From: Caulobacter segnis
GTDB taxonomy: Bacteria; Pseudomonadota; Alphaproteobacteria; Caulobacterales; Caulobacteraceae
Length of the DNA stretch: 64,000 nucleotides
Reading direction: 5' to 3'
NCBI RefSeq assembly: GCF_029543125.1
Contig: NZ_JARQWW010000005.1
Location: forward strand, 310,001 to 374,000
Shown: piece by piece, positions 17,691 to 27,481 of the stretch
Layout: the number at the start of each line of letters is the position of its first letter
Numbering within the stretch: position 1 is the stretch's first letter
Program-made: the position numbers and the translations under genes
Notes under the pieces: model-generated
Seen by the model: the letters and a program-made list of their open reading frames with translations, nothing else
The model's database searches: none
What the model was told of the DNA's origin: nothing

Positions 17691-19289
17691 CTATTGCGGC
17701 TCAATTCCGGCGGCCCGCAGCACCGCCAGCGCCGGCTCCACCGCCTCGCCGTAACGACGCCAGCGCCCGATGCTGCCGGCGTGGAGCGGACTGCGCACCT
17801 GAACCGAACTGGCGGTGGCCACGGGGTTCGGGTTTTCGTGGAAGGCCAGGCAGCGCTCGTCCCAATCCAGGTCGCAGAACGCCAGCAGGCGGCGTGTCTC
17901 GCCTTCCTGGTCAGCGATCAGATCCTCATAGGCGATCTCGGTGAAGCGGTCAGGCGGCAGGGTCGCGCGCCAGTGCGCCACAAGTCGGTCGAACAGCACG
18001 TAATACCGGGCCGTCTCCGCCAGGTCGTAGGCGTAGTTGTAGTAGGAGAAACCGGTGGCGAAGAGCTGGCGGTAGTTGCTCAGCACGCTGTCCATGGCCC
18101 CGCGCCGCAGGCAGACGATCCGCGCGTTCGGCAGCGCCCGATGAATGAGGCCGGCATAGAGGGCGTTCAGCGGCATCTTGTCGACGAAGCGCCCGCCCGG
18201 CGTCGTCAGCGGACGGGTGCTGTCCACATAGGCCTGGCCCAGGGCCGCCATATCCAGACCTGTCGCGGCCCCCAGCGTCTCGGCGTCGAGCACGCGATTG
18301 GACGGCGTGTCCGTCATGCGCTTGGCGATCAGGGCGAAGTTGGAAAGCTCCCCGGCCGAGGTCACGGCGCGGTGGCTGGAAAGAATCCGGTCCACCAGCG
18401 TGGTGCCCGTGCGCGGCAGGCCGACCACGAAGATTGGCTCGTTCGAGGGATGTCCGCCCCGCCCCTCGCCCGCCGTCCGCGCGGCGGCGGCGAATATCGC
18501 CGCGTCGTCCGCAGGGTCGTAAGCCAGTTGCCGCCGCTTGCCCGCCTTGGCCTTGTTCAGCCAGCCGAGCGAGGCCGGATGGTCGCCCAGGTCCTCGTAG
18601 CTCTTGGCCAGGGCGTGACCGATGTGGAGCGCGGGATCGGGATCCTCTTCGCCGGGATCGAAGAGCGCCTCCAGCTCCGAGACGAAGTTCGCCGCCGGTG
18701 TCTGCTTGGCCAGGGCCACGCGGGAGGACCATGCCTTGTAGTAGCCGGGGTCGAGTTTCAAAGCGGCGGCATAGGCGCTCTCCGCGCCCGCGAAATCGCC
18801 GATGAACTGCCGCGCGGAAGCCAGGTTGTAGGCGAAGGAGGCGCTGGTCGGATCAAGCGCATAGGCCTTCTCGAAGAAGTCCACGGCCCGGTCATGGAAA
18901 CCGGTGCGGCTGTACACGACGCCGATGGTGTCCAGGGTCAGGGCGTCGCGCGCCTTCAACGCCGCGGCGCGATCGGCCGCCTGCCTGGCGGCCTCCTGCT
19001 GATTCAGCGCGACCAGGGCGCGCCCGAGATGGGCATGGGCGCGCGCAGACTTCGGATCGAGCGTCGTGGCCCTTTCGAACAGCTCCGCCCCTTTGGCGTG
19101 GTTGCCGTGCTCGGCGGCCAGAACTCCCAGCAAAAACCAGGCCTGACCAGCCTCCGGATCCCTCTTCAGGACCTCCATGCAAAGGGCATGAGCTTCCCGG
19201 TACGCGCCCCTCAAGAGGTGCATTTCCGCCACTTCGAGCGGTTCGCGTGCAATTTGTGCGGTCAAGTCGGCGAATGCCTCAGCGTTCAT
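17691..19289 (-). CDS. TPR-sulfotransferase fusion protein
   Basis: The protein (532 residues from the ATG at 19289; an upstream ATG at 19316 adds nine) has two parts. Residues about 20-240 are tandem TPR units (MHLLRGAYREAHALCMEVLKRDPEA; FFEKAYALDPTSASFAYNLA). Residues about 270-530 are a sulfotransferase-3 type domain with a PAPS-binding loop VGLPRTGTTLVDRILSSH, GRFVDKMPLNALYAGLI and RIVCLRRGAMDSVLSNY. It therefore probably transfers sulfate from PAPS to an unknown acceptor. Such TPR fusions are common in Caulobacterales and cyanobacteria. It has no signal peptide. Confidence 0.85.
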   Translation of the reverse strand: MNAEAFADLTAQIAREPLEVAEMHLLRGAYREAHALCMEVLKRDPEAGQAWFLLGVLAAEHGNHAKGAELFERATTLDPKSARAHAHLGRALVALNQQEAARQAADRAAALKARDALTLDTIGVVYSRTGFHDRAVDFFEKAYALDPTSASFAYNLASARQFIGDFAGAESAYAAALKLDPGYYKAWSSRVALAKQTPAANFVSELEALFDPGEEDPDPALHIGHALAKSYEDLGDHPASLGWLNKAKAGKRRQLAYDPADDAAIFAAAARTAGEGRGGHPSNEPIFVVGLPRTGTTLVDRILSSHRAVTSAGELSNFALIAKRMTDTPSNRVLDAETLGAATGLDMAALGQAYVDSTRPLTTPGGRFVDKMPLNALYAGLIHRALPNARIVCLRRGAMDSVLSNYRQLFATGFSYYNYAYDLAETARYYVLFDRLVAHWRATLPPDRFTEIAYEDLIADQEGETRRLLAFCDLDWDERCLAFHENPNPVATASSVQVRSPLHAGSIGRWRRYGEAVEPALAVLRAAGIEPQ

Positions 19290-19485
19290 CTCAGCGCTCA
19301 AAATGCAGGCGCCCAAGCGGCTCGTCGACGCCTTTCACAGTTCTGACGCACAGAAAGCTTTGAGCGCCCTCGGCGATGCATCCCACCGTTCGCACAACGT
19401 CGGCCTGCCGACGGATTCATCAGAGCGTTGAACGGGATGCGGCCCGGATCCAATGCGGCGCCGCTCCCCAATAGGGGGACAACAT

Positions 19486-21888
19486 ATGAAGCAACGGACC
19501 CAGGCGTGGCGCGCCGGCCTGATGGCCTCCATCAGTCTTCTTCCCGCCATGGCGGCCTTCGGCGCCGCGCAGGCGCAGGAAGTCGAGGAGCTGATCGTCA
19601 CCGGCAGCCGCCGCAGCGCGACCGTGCAGGATTCACCGATCAACATCACCGCTGTCGGCGGCGCGGAGATCGAACAGCAGGGCTTCACCGACCTGACCGA
19701 AGCCCTGCGCTTCGTGCCGGGCGTGTTCACCATCGACGCCGGGCCGCGTCAGGGCAACTCGATCGTCGTGCGCGGCCTGAACGCCGATCCGTCCAGCTTC
19801 GCGGACGGCAACAACAACGGCAACGGCACGGTCGCCACCTATGTGGGCGAAATCCCGCTCTTCATCGACCTGAAGCTCAATGACATGGAGCGGGTCGAAG
19901 TCCTGCTTGGCCCGCAGGGCACGCTGTACGGCGCCGGCACCCTGGGCGGCGCGATCCGCTACATGCCCACCCGCCCGAAGTTCGGCCAGACCGGCCTGAC
20001 CGTGCGTGGCGACGCCTATGATTACTCCGCCGGATCGAACCCCAACATCGATGTCGGCACGACCTTCAACCTGCCCATCGGCGACAAGTTCGCCATTCGC
20101 GGCTCGATCGACTGGATGGATGATCGCGGCTTCATCGATCAGCCCTTCGTGGTCAACAGGATCGGCGTCTCGAACCCGAACGACCTGACCGACGCCAATG
20201 TCAGCCGCCGCAAGGACACCAACACCGAACAGACCCTGTCCGGCCGGCTGGGTCTGCGCTGGGCGCCGATCGAGGCGCTCGACGTCAACCTGACCTACTA
20301 CTACCAGGACCAGCAGGTGGGCGGCCGTCAGCTCAGCAGCCGTCGCCTGGACAACATGCCGTACGAGTTCGGCAAGTATGAATCCGCCATGCGGGTTCTG
20401 GAGCCGAACCGCATCCGCAACGAACTGCTGGCGCTCGAAATCACGGCGGATCTGGGTTTCGCCGAACTGACATCGGCCACCGGGAAGTCGCGCTACAAGA
20501 CCGGCGGCCAGCGCGATCAGACCGACCTGCTGATCGGCCTTGAATACTCCTACGAGGCGTTCCCGGGCTTCACCGCCTTCACCCGCGAAGAGGATCGCGA
20601 GGAGACCACCAGCCAGGAGCTGCGCCTGGTCTCCAAGTACGACAGCCCGCTCAGCTGGATCATCGGCGGCTACTACAACCGCTTCAAGTCCAAGGGCTTC
20701 AGCAAGGAGTTCACGCCGAACTTCGATGTGTTCAATGGCGGCTTCCGCCCGGACTCGCTGGAATACTACTCGCTCAGCCGCAGCGTTCAGACCGAGACGG
20801 CGGGGTATGGCGAACTGTCCTACCAGATCACCCCGAAATGGCAGATCACCGGCGGCGCCCGCTATTACCGCTATGAACTGGACTTCGAGACGGCGGTCGA
20901 CCTGCCGCTGTACTCGTCGGTGTTCGGCGGTCGCGACCCGTACTCCATCGAGCTCGACTGGACGCCGGACGGTCAGGAGAACAAGGGCTGGCTGTTCAAG
21001 CTGAACACCTCCTATGACCTCACCGACGACCTGAAGGTCTATGCGACCTTCAGCGAAGGCAACCGGATCGGCGGCCCCAATGGCGTCGCCGCTTGCCCGA
21101 CGCCGCTGCCGTCGAACCAGATCGTCTGCGCCCAGCCGAACGAAGTGCAGTTCGGCCCCGACCAGACCACCAACTACGAGCTGGGCGTCCACAGCCAGTG
21201 GCTGAACAAGCGCCTGACCCTGAACGGCGCCCTGTACTACATCGAGTACAAGGACCCGCAGGTGAACGCCGCGACGGTCAACGGCCAGCAGCCGATCACC
21301 GTCAACGGCGGCGCGGCTGAGACCAAGGGCTTCGAACTGAACGTCAACTGGCTGGCCACGGAGCGTTTCCGCCTCCGCGGCTCCTACGCCTATGCGGACG
21401 CCAAGTTCACCGAGGACACGCCCAACCTGATCGCGTTCATCGTGCCGCCGGGCTTCAACTCCACCCTCAGCTACGAGGATGGCGAGAAGGGCGACCGCCT
21501 GCCAGGCTCGCCCAAGCATCAGGGCAGCCTGTTCGCCAGCTACACCCAGCCGCTTTCCAACGGTTGGGAGATGGAGTTCGGCTACGGCGTGACGGCGGCG
21601 GGCAACGTCCTGACCCGCACGGGCGGCAAGGGCGGCGGGATCACCCTGCCCTCCTACGACATCCACAACGCCCAGGTGACCCTGCACGGCGAGCAGTGGA
21701 GCGCCTCGCTCTACGCCACCAACCTGTTCGACGAGTTCGCCGAGGTCAGCGCCCGGTCGACCCCGCGTCAGGCCCAGGTGGTGGAGAACGCCGACGGCGG
21801 CCCCGTTTATCACCGCAGCTTCGGCACCGGCGTCCTGGCGCCGCGCCGGATCGGCATCCGCTTCACCCGCTCCTTCGGCGGGATCTGA
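19486..21888 (+). CDS. TonB-dependent receptor
   Basis: The start at ATG 19486 follows GGGGGAC. The 800-residue precursor has a Sec signal (SLLPAMAAFGAAQAQ), a TonB-box-like segment (EVEELIVTGSRR), a plug domain with LRFVPGVFTIDAG and RGLN, VLLGPQGTLYGAGTLGGAIRY at about residue 150, and a 22-strand barrel ending in an aromatic terminus (RFTRSFGGI). It would import an iron chelate or other large nutrient across the outer membrane. The ligand is unknown, and no partner gene adjoins it. The upstream 196 bp holds no recognisable cobalamin riboswitch. Confidence 0.9.
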   Translation: MKQRTQAWRAGLMASISLLPAMAAFGAAQAQEVEELIVTGSRRSATVQDSPINITAVGGAEIEQQGFTDLTEALRFVPGVFTIDAGPRQGNSIVVRGLNADPSSFADGNNNGNGTVATYVGEIPLFIDLKLNDMERVEVLLGPQGTLYGAGTLGGAIRYMPTRPKFGQTGLTVRGDAYDYSAGSNPNIDVGTTFNLPIGDKFAIRGSIDWMDDRGFIDQPFVVNRIGVSNPNDLTDANVSRRKDTNTEQTLSGRLGLRWAPIEALDVNLTYYYQDQQVGGRQLSSRRLDNMPYEFGKYESAMRVLEPNRIRNELLALEITADLGFAELTSATGKSRYKTGGQRDQTDLLIGLEYSYEAFPGFTAFTREEDREETTSQELRLVSKYDSPLSWIIGGYYNRFKSKGFSKEFTPNFDVFNGGFRPDSLEYYSLSRSVQTETAGYGELSYQITPKWQITGGARYYRYELDFETAVDLPLYSSVFGGRDPYSIELDWTPDGQENKGWLFKLNTSYDLTDDLKVYATFSEGNRIGGPNGVAACPTPLPSNQIVCAQPNEVQFGPDQTTNYELGVHSQWLNKRLTLNGALYYIEYKDPQVNAATVNGQQPITVNGGAAETKGFELNVNWLATERFRLRGSYAYADAKFTEDTPNLIAFIVPPGFNSTLSYEDGEKGDRLPGSPKHQGSLFASYTQPLSNGWEMEFGYGVTAAGNVLTRTGGKGGGITLPSYDIHNAQVTLHGEQWSASLYATNLFDEFAEVSARSTPRQAQVVENADGGPVYHRSFGTGVLAPRRIGIRFTRSFGGI

Positions 21889-21894
21889 TCGGGT

Positions 21895-22734
21895 CTAGAG
21901 GCGTGCGGCGCTGAACGTGTCGCACGCCGCCGGGTCGCCTCGCTCATAGCCGCGGGTGAACCAGCGCATTCGCTGTTCCGCCGAGCCGTGGGTGAAGGCG
22001 TCCGGCACGACCTGACCCTGGGTGCGCTTCTGGATCGTGTCGTCGCCGACGGCCGAGGCGGCCGAGAGCCCGCTCTGGATATCGGCTGGGTCGATGCCGA
22101 TCGCCCCGCCAGAGGTTTCCGGCGCGCGGGCGGCCCAGACGCCGGCGTAGCAGTCGGCCTGCAGCTCCAAGCGAACCGAACCGCTTTCCGCCCCCTTGCC
22201 GCCGGCCCGATCCATCTCGCCCGTCAGGTTCTGGACGTGATGGCCGATCTCGTGGGCGATCACATAGGCGCGGGCGAACTCGCCCCTGGCGCCGAACTGC
22301 GTCTCCAGCTCCTGCCAGAAGGACAGGTCGAGATAGACCTTCTGGTCACGCGGACAATAGAACGGCCCCATGGCCGACTGGCCCAGGCCGCAGCCGGTGG
22401 AGGTGTTTTGTTCGTAAAGCACGATGCCGCTCGGCGGCGTGTAGCGCTGGCCCCGCGCGGCGAACAGCGGCGTCCAGACATCTTGGGCCGAGGTCTCCAC
22501 CACATCGACGAAGCGGCCGTCGTCATCCTGAGGCGTGCCGCGTTCGCCCTCCTGCTGCGCCTGGGGCGACAGCTGGTTGGCGGCGTTCATCGTGGTCTGC
22601 GGGTCGATGCCGAAGAAGAAATAGCCGGCCAGAGCCAGCAAGGCCGCGCCAATGCCGCCGCCAGCCACGCCGACCGGTCCCAGCCCGCGTCGATCCTCGA
22701 TATTGCCGCCCGTGCGGCCCCCGCCCCAGCGCAT
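21895..22734 (-). CDS. YpfJ-family neutral zinc metallopeptidase
   Basis: I chose the ATG at 22734, which has GGAGG five bases upstream, over a GTG at 22746. The 279-residue protein has one N-terminal membrane anchor (GGIGAALLALAGYFFFGI) and an extracytoplasmic zinc peptidase domain with HEIGHHVQNLTGE at about residue 165. CYAGVWAA and a C-terminal FTHGSAEQRMRWFTRG, typical of the KPN_02809/YpfJ family, follow. Two cysteine-bearing segments (TGCGLGQSAMGPFYCP) are also family features. Targets are unknown. Confidence 0.9.
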   Translation of the reverse strand: MRWGGGRTGGNIEDRRGLGPVGVAGGGIGAALLALAGYFFFGIDPQTTMNAANQLSPQAQQEGERGTPQDDDGRFVDVVETSAQDVWTPLFAARGQRYTPPSGIVLYEQNTSTGCGLGQSAMGPFYCPRDQKVYLDLSFWQELETQFGARGEFARAYVIAHEIGHHVQNLTGEMDRAGGKGAESGSVRLELQADCYAGVWAARAPETSGGAIGIDPADIQSGLSAASAVGDDTIQKRTQGQVVPDAFTHGSAEQRMRWFTRGYERGDPAACDTFSAARL

Positions 22735-22790
22735 GGCATCCTCCACCTCAGCTTAGCGGGATGAACGCCGTGGGAGGCTTACGGCTCCCT

Positions 22791-23351
22791 CTAGCGTTTG
22801 CGGATCGTGAAGCGGGCCAACTCCGTCTTCGGCGCTTCCCAGGCGGGGTTCAGCGACGCGGCCTTGGCGTAGTCGCGATAGGCTGCATTGAGGTCCTGCA
22901 GCCCCTCATTGGCGATGCCGCGGTTGAAGAACGCCTTCTCCGGCGTCTCCATGGTCAGGGCCAGACCGCGATCGATCTCAGCCACAGCCTCGGCGAAACG
23001 GCTTTCGGCGATCAGGATGGCCGCCCGGTTGATCATGGCGTCACCCAGGCGCGGGTTGAGCCGCAGCGCATCGTCGAAATCCGCCCGCGCACTGTCGAAG
23101 CTCTTGCGACGTAACTGGATCACACCGCGATTGACCAGGGTCGCGGCGCGGTCCTCCAGCGACAGCGCTTCCTCTCGAATGGCGCGCTCGCAAACCTGCA
23201 AGTCGTCCTGGGCGTCCGAACCGGCGATAGCGGCCTTGGAGCACGAGGCGGCCAATGTCTGCCCCATGACGTAGATCGAGGCCTGGGAAGAGGATGCGAA
23301 GGCGAGGGTCGCAAAAGCGGCCGCGCCTGCGATGGCGAGGGACTTGAACAT
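22791..23351 (-). CDS. Secreted TPR-repeat protein
   Basis: This 186-residue precursor starts at ATG 23351 with AAGGGAGA upstream. A Sec signal (FKSLAIAGAAAFATLAFASSSQA) is followed by about three TPR units (LVNRGVIQLRRKSFDSARADFDDALRLNP; AMINRAAILIAESRFAEAVAEIDRGL). TPRs bind partner proteins. No partner is evident here. Two cysteines (SCSKAAIAG and QVCERAI) near the mature N-terminus could form a disulfide. The gene lies 57 bp upstream of the YpfJ-type peptidase on the same strand. Confidence 0.8.
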   Translation of the reverse strand: MFKSLAIAGAAAFATLAFASSSQASIYVMGQTLAASCSKAAIAGSDAQDDLQVCERAIREEALSLEDRAATLVNRGVIQLRRKSFDSARADFDDALRLNPRLGDAMINRAAILIAESRFAEAVAEIDRGLALTMETPEKAFFNRGIANEGLQDLNAAYRDYAKAASLNPAWEAPKTELARFTIRKR

Positions 23352-23473
23352 GGACGTCTCCCTTAGATTTTTTCTGAATTATGCGCCTGTTATCGGAAAT
23401 CTCCAATGTGGCGACGCTTCTGCCGCAGGGGACGTCGTGATAGCTGGCTGAGCAGGTCTTTCAGGATTTTCCC

Positions 23474-24478
23474 ATGCATCTCGCCCGCTTCCCCCGCGCC
23501 CGTTTCGCCCACCTGCCGACGGCGCTGGAGCCCCTGCCCCGGCTGGGCGCGGATCTGGGCGTGAAGCTGTGGGTGAAGCGGGACGACTGCACCGGCCTGG
23601 CCGGCGGCGGCAACAAGACCCGCAAGCTGGAGTTCCTGGTCGGCGACGCCCTGGCCAAGGGCGCGGACACCCTGATCACCCAGGGCGCGGTGCAGTCCAA
23701 CCACGTGCGCCAGACCGCCGCCGCCGCCGCGCGCCACGGCCTGAAATGCGAGATCGTTCTGGAGGACCGCACCGGTTCGCGGAACGTCGACTATGTGGGC
23801 TCGGGCAATGTGCTGCTGGATCGTCTGCTGGGCGCGACGCTGCGCACGGTTCCGGGCGGCTCCGACATGAACGCCGAGATGGCCAAGATCGCCGACGACC
23901 TGCGCGCCCAGGGCCGCACGCCCTATGTGATCCCCGGCGGCGGCTCCAACGCCATCGGCGCCCTGGGCTATGTGGATTGCGCGCTGGAGCTGGTCCGCCA
24001 AGCCGACGCCCAGGGCCTGAAGATCGACCGCATCGTCACAGCCACCGGCAGCGCCGGCACTCACGCCGGCCTGGTCGCCGGCCTGGCGGTCAGCGGTGCG
24101 GACATTCCGGTGTTGGGCATCGGCGTGCGCGCGGCGAAGGAGACCCAGGAAGCCAACGTCTTCAAGCTGGCGGTGGAGACCGCCACCCTGCTCGGCCATC
24201 CCGAGGCGGTGAAGCGCGAGATGGTCGTTGCCGACTGCGGCTATGTGGGCGCGGGCTATGGCCTGATCGACGACGGCGTCATCGACGCCCTGAAGCTGGC
24301 GGCCCGGACCGAAGCCCTGCTGCTGGACCCCGTCTATACCGGCAAGGGCATGAAGGGCCTGATCGCCCTCGCCCGCCAAGGCGTGTTCAAGGACGAGACC
24401 GTGGTCTTCCTGCACACCGGCGGCGCCCAGGGCCTGTTCGGCTATCACACCGAGCTGGAGCCTGCGCTCGGCCAATGA
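23474..24478 (+). CDS. D-cysteine desulfhydrase / ACC deaminase family PLP enzyme
   Basis: This 334-residue fold-type II PLP enzyme has [26 protein letters not shown]-type family sequence, where Lys in NKTRKLE is the usual Schiff-base residue. [17 protein letters not shown] (the ACC/D-Cys family SNH motif) and [16 protein letters not shown] for phosphate binding follow. Members degrade D-cysteine to pyruvate, ammonia and sulfide, or open ACC. The [13 protein letters not shown] segment is typical. It overlaps the downstream racemase gene by 4 bp (ATGA), so the pair probably act together on D-amino acids. Confidence 0.88.
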   Translation: MHLARFPRARFAHLPTALEPLPRLGADLGVKLWVKRDDCTGLAGGGNKTRKLEFLVGDALAKGADTLITQGAVQSNHVRQTAAAAARHGLKCEIVLEDRTGSRNVDYVGSGNVLLDRLLGATLRTVPGGSDMNAEMAKIADDLRAQGRTPYVIPGGGSNAIGALGYVDCALELVRQADAQGLKIDRIVTATGSAGTHAGLVAGLAVSGADIPVLGIGVRAAKETQEANVFKLAVETATLLGHPEAVKREMVVADCGYVGAGYGLIDDGVIDALKLAARTEALLLDPVYTGKGMKGLIALARQGVFKDETVVFLHTGGAQGLFGYHTELEPALGQ

Positions 24479-25131
24479 GCAAAATCCTGGGCGTCCTCGG
24501 CGGCATGGGGCCCGCCGCCACGGTGGACTTCCTGGCCAAGCTGCAGGCCGCCACACCGGCCACGCGTGACCAGGATCACGTCCGGGTTCTGATGGACCTG
24601 AATCCGCAAGTGCCCGACCGCAATGTCGGCGGCGACGCCGGGCCGGTGCTCGGCGCCATGGCCGTTCGATTGCGGGACGCGGGAGCGGACGTGCTGGCCA
24701 TGCCTTGCAACACCGCCCACGCCTTCGCCGAAGACATCAAGGCGGCGGGCCTGCCCTTCATCGACATGATCGAAACGGCGGGTGAAGCGGCCCGATCGGC
24801 GGGCGCTGTCCGCCCCGGCGTGCTGGGCACGCCGTCCGCGGTGGCGCTTTACAGCGAGCGCTTCAGCGCCATGGGATTGGGCTCCGTCGTCCTGAACGCC
24901 GAAGCCCAGGACGAATTCATGGCCCTGCTCTACCGCATCAAGGGCGGCGACTTGGCGGTGGGGGCCGAGATGGCGGCGCTCGCCGCGCGGCTGCTGGATG
25001 ATGGAGCCGACGCGGTGGTGGCGGGCTGCACCGAAGTTCCGTTGGTGCTCGCGGCGCCAGACATCTCCGTTCCGTTGATCGACGCGACAGAGAGCCTTGC
25101 CCGCCGTTGCGTCGCGGTCTGCCAGGCCTGA
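24475..25131 (+). CDS. Aspartate/glutamate racemase family protein
   Basis: This 218-residue protein belongs to the PLP-independent two-cysteine racemases (Asp/Glu racemase, RacD/YgeA group). The visible features are [18 protein letters not shown], the first catalytic Cys in [11 protein letters not shown] (about residue 82) and the second in [12 protein letters not shown] (about residue 183). The start codon overlaps the stop of the desulfhydrase gene, indicating translational coupling. The pairing suggests handling of D-amino acids, for example those released from peptidoglycan. The exact substrate is not readable. Confidence 0.88.
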   Translation: MSKILGVLGGMGPAATVDFLAKLQAATPATRDQDHVRVLMDLNPQVPDRNVGGDAGPVLGAMAVRLRDAGADVLAMPCNTAHAFAEDIKAAGLPFIDMIETAGEAARSAGAVRPGVLGTPSAVALYSERFSAMGLGSVVLNAEAQDEFMALLYRIKGGDLAVGAEMAALAARLLDDGADAVVAGCTEVPLVLAAPDISVPLIDATESLARRCVAVCQA

Positions 25132-25167
25132 CAGGGCACGGCGAACAGCCGCCGCGACACCCTGACT

Positions 25168-25182
25168 CTTGCGTCACGCAAG
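25168..25182. promoter_or_regulatory. 15-bp perfect palindrome, candidate operator
   Basis: CTTGCGTCACGCAAG is a perfect odd palindrome lying 75 bp upstream of the ATG of the TonB receptor paired with phytase. Its position fits a repressor or activator site for that transcription unit. No known regulator consensus (such as a Pho box) is recognised. Confidence 0.4.
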
Positions 25183-25256
25183 CTTCATCGGGACGTCGCT
25201 ACATCGTCATCGAGATAGGCCATTTCCGCACCCGAAGGACCACCAACGGGGCAGAC

Positions 25257-27479
25257 ATGGCACATCACAATCTGAACGCACGAACTTGGCTTCTGGCCAC
25301 CACCGCCACCGTGATCCTGACCGGCGCGGCCCGGGCGGATGAAGCCGGCGACGCGCCGACGACCGTCGAACAGGTGATCGTCACCGGCGACATCGCGTTC
25401 CGGAACCGCACCAGCGATCCGAACCCGGTGCTGTCCTACGACCTCGAATACTTCCAGCGCTTCGAACCGATCTCGGTGGGCGAGATGCTGAAGCGCGTGC
25501 CGGGCGTCACCTTCACCTCGGACGTGCTGGAGTTCGACGGCGTGTCCATGCGCGGCCTGCCGCCCGGCTACACCCAGATTCTGATCAACGGCCGCCGTGC
25601 GCCGGGCGGTGAATCCGACCGCAGCTTCTTCGTCGACCGCATCCCAGCCGAACTGGTCGAGCGCATCGAGATCATCCGCTCGCCCCGCGCCGACCAGCCG
25701 AGCGAAGGCGTCGCCGGCTCGCTGAACGTGATCCTGAAGGAAGGCGCCCAACTGCAGGGCGGGTTCGTCAAGGCGGGCGCGCTGATCAACGAGGACGGCA
25801 AGGTTCGTCCGTCAGGCGCCATCGCCTATGCCGGCTCGTCGGGCGACACCAGCTATTGGGCCGCGCTGAACTATCAGGGCCGCCGCAACCCGAAGAAGAA
25901 GACCAGCTGGCGCTATGACGGCACGTTCAGCGAGCTGGACAACATCGAACGCCAGGACGACACCCGCGACGGCGTCGACATCTCCGCCAACGGCGAAGTC
26001 ACGCACAGGTTCGACGGCGGCCGCATCCGCGTGAACGGGCTGATCGTCGACACCGACCGGGACGAGGACGAAACCTCGCTCACCTACGTCGATGCGGGCG
26101 GCGGTCGCTTCACCGAGTTGGACGAGGCCGAGGTCCAGGCCGAGCGCATCTCGCAGCAGACCTATCAGCTCAGCGCGGACGGCAAGTTCGATCTGGCTGG
26201 CGGCACGCTGGAGCTCAATGTCGGCTGGAACGGCTATCGTGAAGACACCACGTCGCGCGTGACCGCGGGCGGCGACCTGGACGATCTGGAACTGGACGAA
26301 GTGGTTGGGCTCGACATCACGGATGACGAGTACACCGGCAGCGCCGCCTACACCTGGGGCTTCTCCAACGGGAAGCTGAAGGCCGGCGTGGACGTGCTGC
26401 GCAAGGTGCGTGACGGGGCCGAGGTGGAGTTCGAAGTGGATGACGGCGCGGTCGGCGATCCCGACCCGGCGCCGGGCGCCATCTACAAGATCGAGGAGAC
26501 GCGGATCGATCCGTTCGTCCGCTACACCTATACGCCGAACGACCAGTGGACGATCGACGCCGGCCTGCGCGTCGAGAACACCGACCGCGACGTGACCAGC
26601 GACGCCGGGAACGTCAGCTACAGCAAGGCGTCCTGGAACCCGTCGCTGCACCTGACCTACGCGCCCAACAGCACGGACCAGTTCCGCGCCTCGATCGCGC
26701 GCACGGTCCGCCGCGCGGACTACGACCTGCTGAAGCCCTATCTGGCGGAAGAGGAGCCGACGGACGAGGATGATCTGCGCGGCAATCCGGAGCTGGCCAA
26801 CGAAAGCTCGTGGGGCCTCGACGTGGGCTACGAGCACCGCATCGGCGCGCAGGGCATCGTCGGGGTGAACTTTTTCTACCGCGACGTCAGCGACCTGATC
26901 GAACTGGTCGGCACGAACGAGGTGTCGTCTTCAGGCGACGGCCGCATCTACGAGCCGCGCAACATCGGCTCGGGCGAGACGTGGGGCTTCGAGGTGGACT
27001 TCTCCGCCCCGCTGACCCGCTTCGGCCTGCCGGACACCGGCCTGTTCGCCAACTACACCTACATGGACAGCAAGGTGAAGGACCCCTTCACCGGCGAGGA
27101 CCGCCGGTTCACCAACCAGCCGCACCACGTCTACAACGTCGGCTTCATCCACACGGTCCGCCAGTACGGCGTCAGCTTCGGGGCCAGCGCCTACAGCCGT
27201 TCGGCGGGCTATGAGTCGGCCATGGATGAGACCATCAAGGTCGCCTACACGGCGGACATGGAAGCCTTCATCGAGAAGCGCATCGGCGACAACGTCGTCG
27301 TCCGTCTCGCCGGCATGAACCTGCTGGACAAGAAGAAGAAGGAGACCTTCCGCAAGTACGACGGGGACTCGGTGGAGGAAATCCTCGAGAACCGCGCTAA
27401 TGGGGACATCGACGAAGGGGAGCTTGAGAGCGAACGCTCGGGCGCCCTGTATCAAGTGACCCTGCGCGTGGCCTTCTGA
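25257..27479 (+). CDS. TonB-dependent receptor (phytase-linked)
   Basis: Starting at ATG 25257, the 740-residue precursor has a Sec signal (WLLATTATVILTGAARA) and TonB-box-like TTVEQVIVTGD. A plug follows with ISVGEMLKRVPGVTF, VSMRGLPPGYTQILINGRR and LVERIEIIRSPRA, then the barrel. Barrel loops are rich in Asp/Glu (DTDRDEDETS; EVEFEVDDGAVGDPDP), which could bind metal complexes. It is followed after 2 bp by a beta-propeller phytase lipoprotein. This pair is a known arrangement in Caulobacterales and sphingomonads, where the receptor is thought to take up phytate, its metal complexes or breakdown products. Confidence 0.9.
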   Translation: MAHHNLNARTWLLATTATVILTGAARADEAGDAPTTVEQVIVTGDIAFRNRTSDPNPVLSYDLEYFQRFEPISVGEMLKRVPGVTFTSDVLEFDGVSMRGLPPGYTQILINGRRAPGGESDRSFFVDRIPAELVERIEIIRSPRADQPSEGVAGSLNVILKEGAQLQGGFVKAGALINEDGKVRPSGAIAYAGSSGDTSYWAALNYQGRRNPKKKTSWRYDGTFSELDNIERQDDTRDGVDISANGEVTHRFDGGRIRVNGLIVDTDRDEDETSLTYVDAGGGRFTELDEAEVQAERISQQTYQLSADGKFDLAGGTLELNVGWNGYREDTTSRVTAGGDLDDLELDEVVGLDITDDEYTGSAAYTWGFSNGKLKAGVDVLRKVRDGAEVEFEVDDGAVGDPDPAPGAIYKIEETRIDPFVRYTYTPNDQWTIDAGLRVENTDRDVTSDAGNVSYSKASWNPSLHLTYAPNSTDQFRASIARTVRRADYDLLKPYLAEEEPTDEDDLRGNPELANESSWGLDVGYEHRIGAQGIVGVNFFYRDVSDLIELVGTNEVSSSGDGRIYEPRNIGSGETWGFEVDFSAPLTRFGLPDTGLFANYTYMDSKVKDPFTGEDRRFTNQPHHVYNVGFIHTVRQYGVSFGASAYSRSAGYESAMDETIKVAYTADMEAFIEKRIGDNVVVRLAGMNLLDKKKKETFRKYDGDSVEEILENRANGDIDEGELESERSGALYQVTLRVAF

Positions 27480-27481
27480 AG

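Noticed and set aside
19290-19485. Cobalamin riboswitch upstream of the TonB receptor
   Set aside because: No GCCACTG B12 box or matching stems were found; likewise for the gaps at 25132-25256 and 33446-33743.
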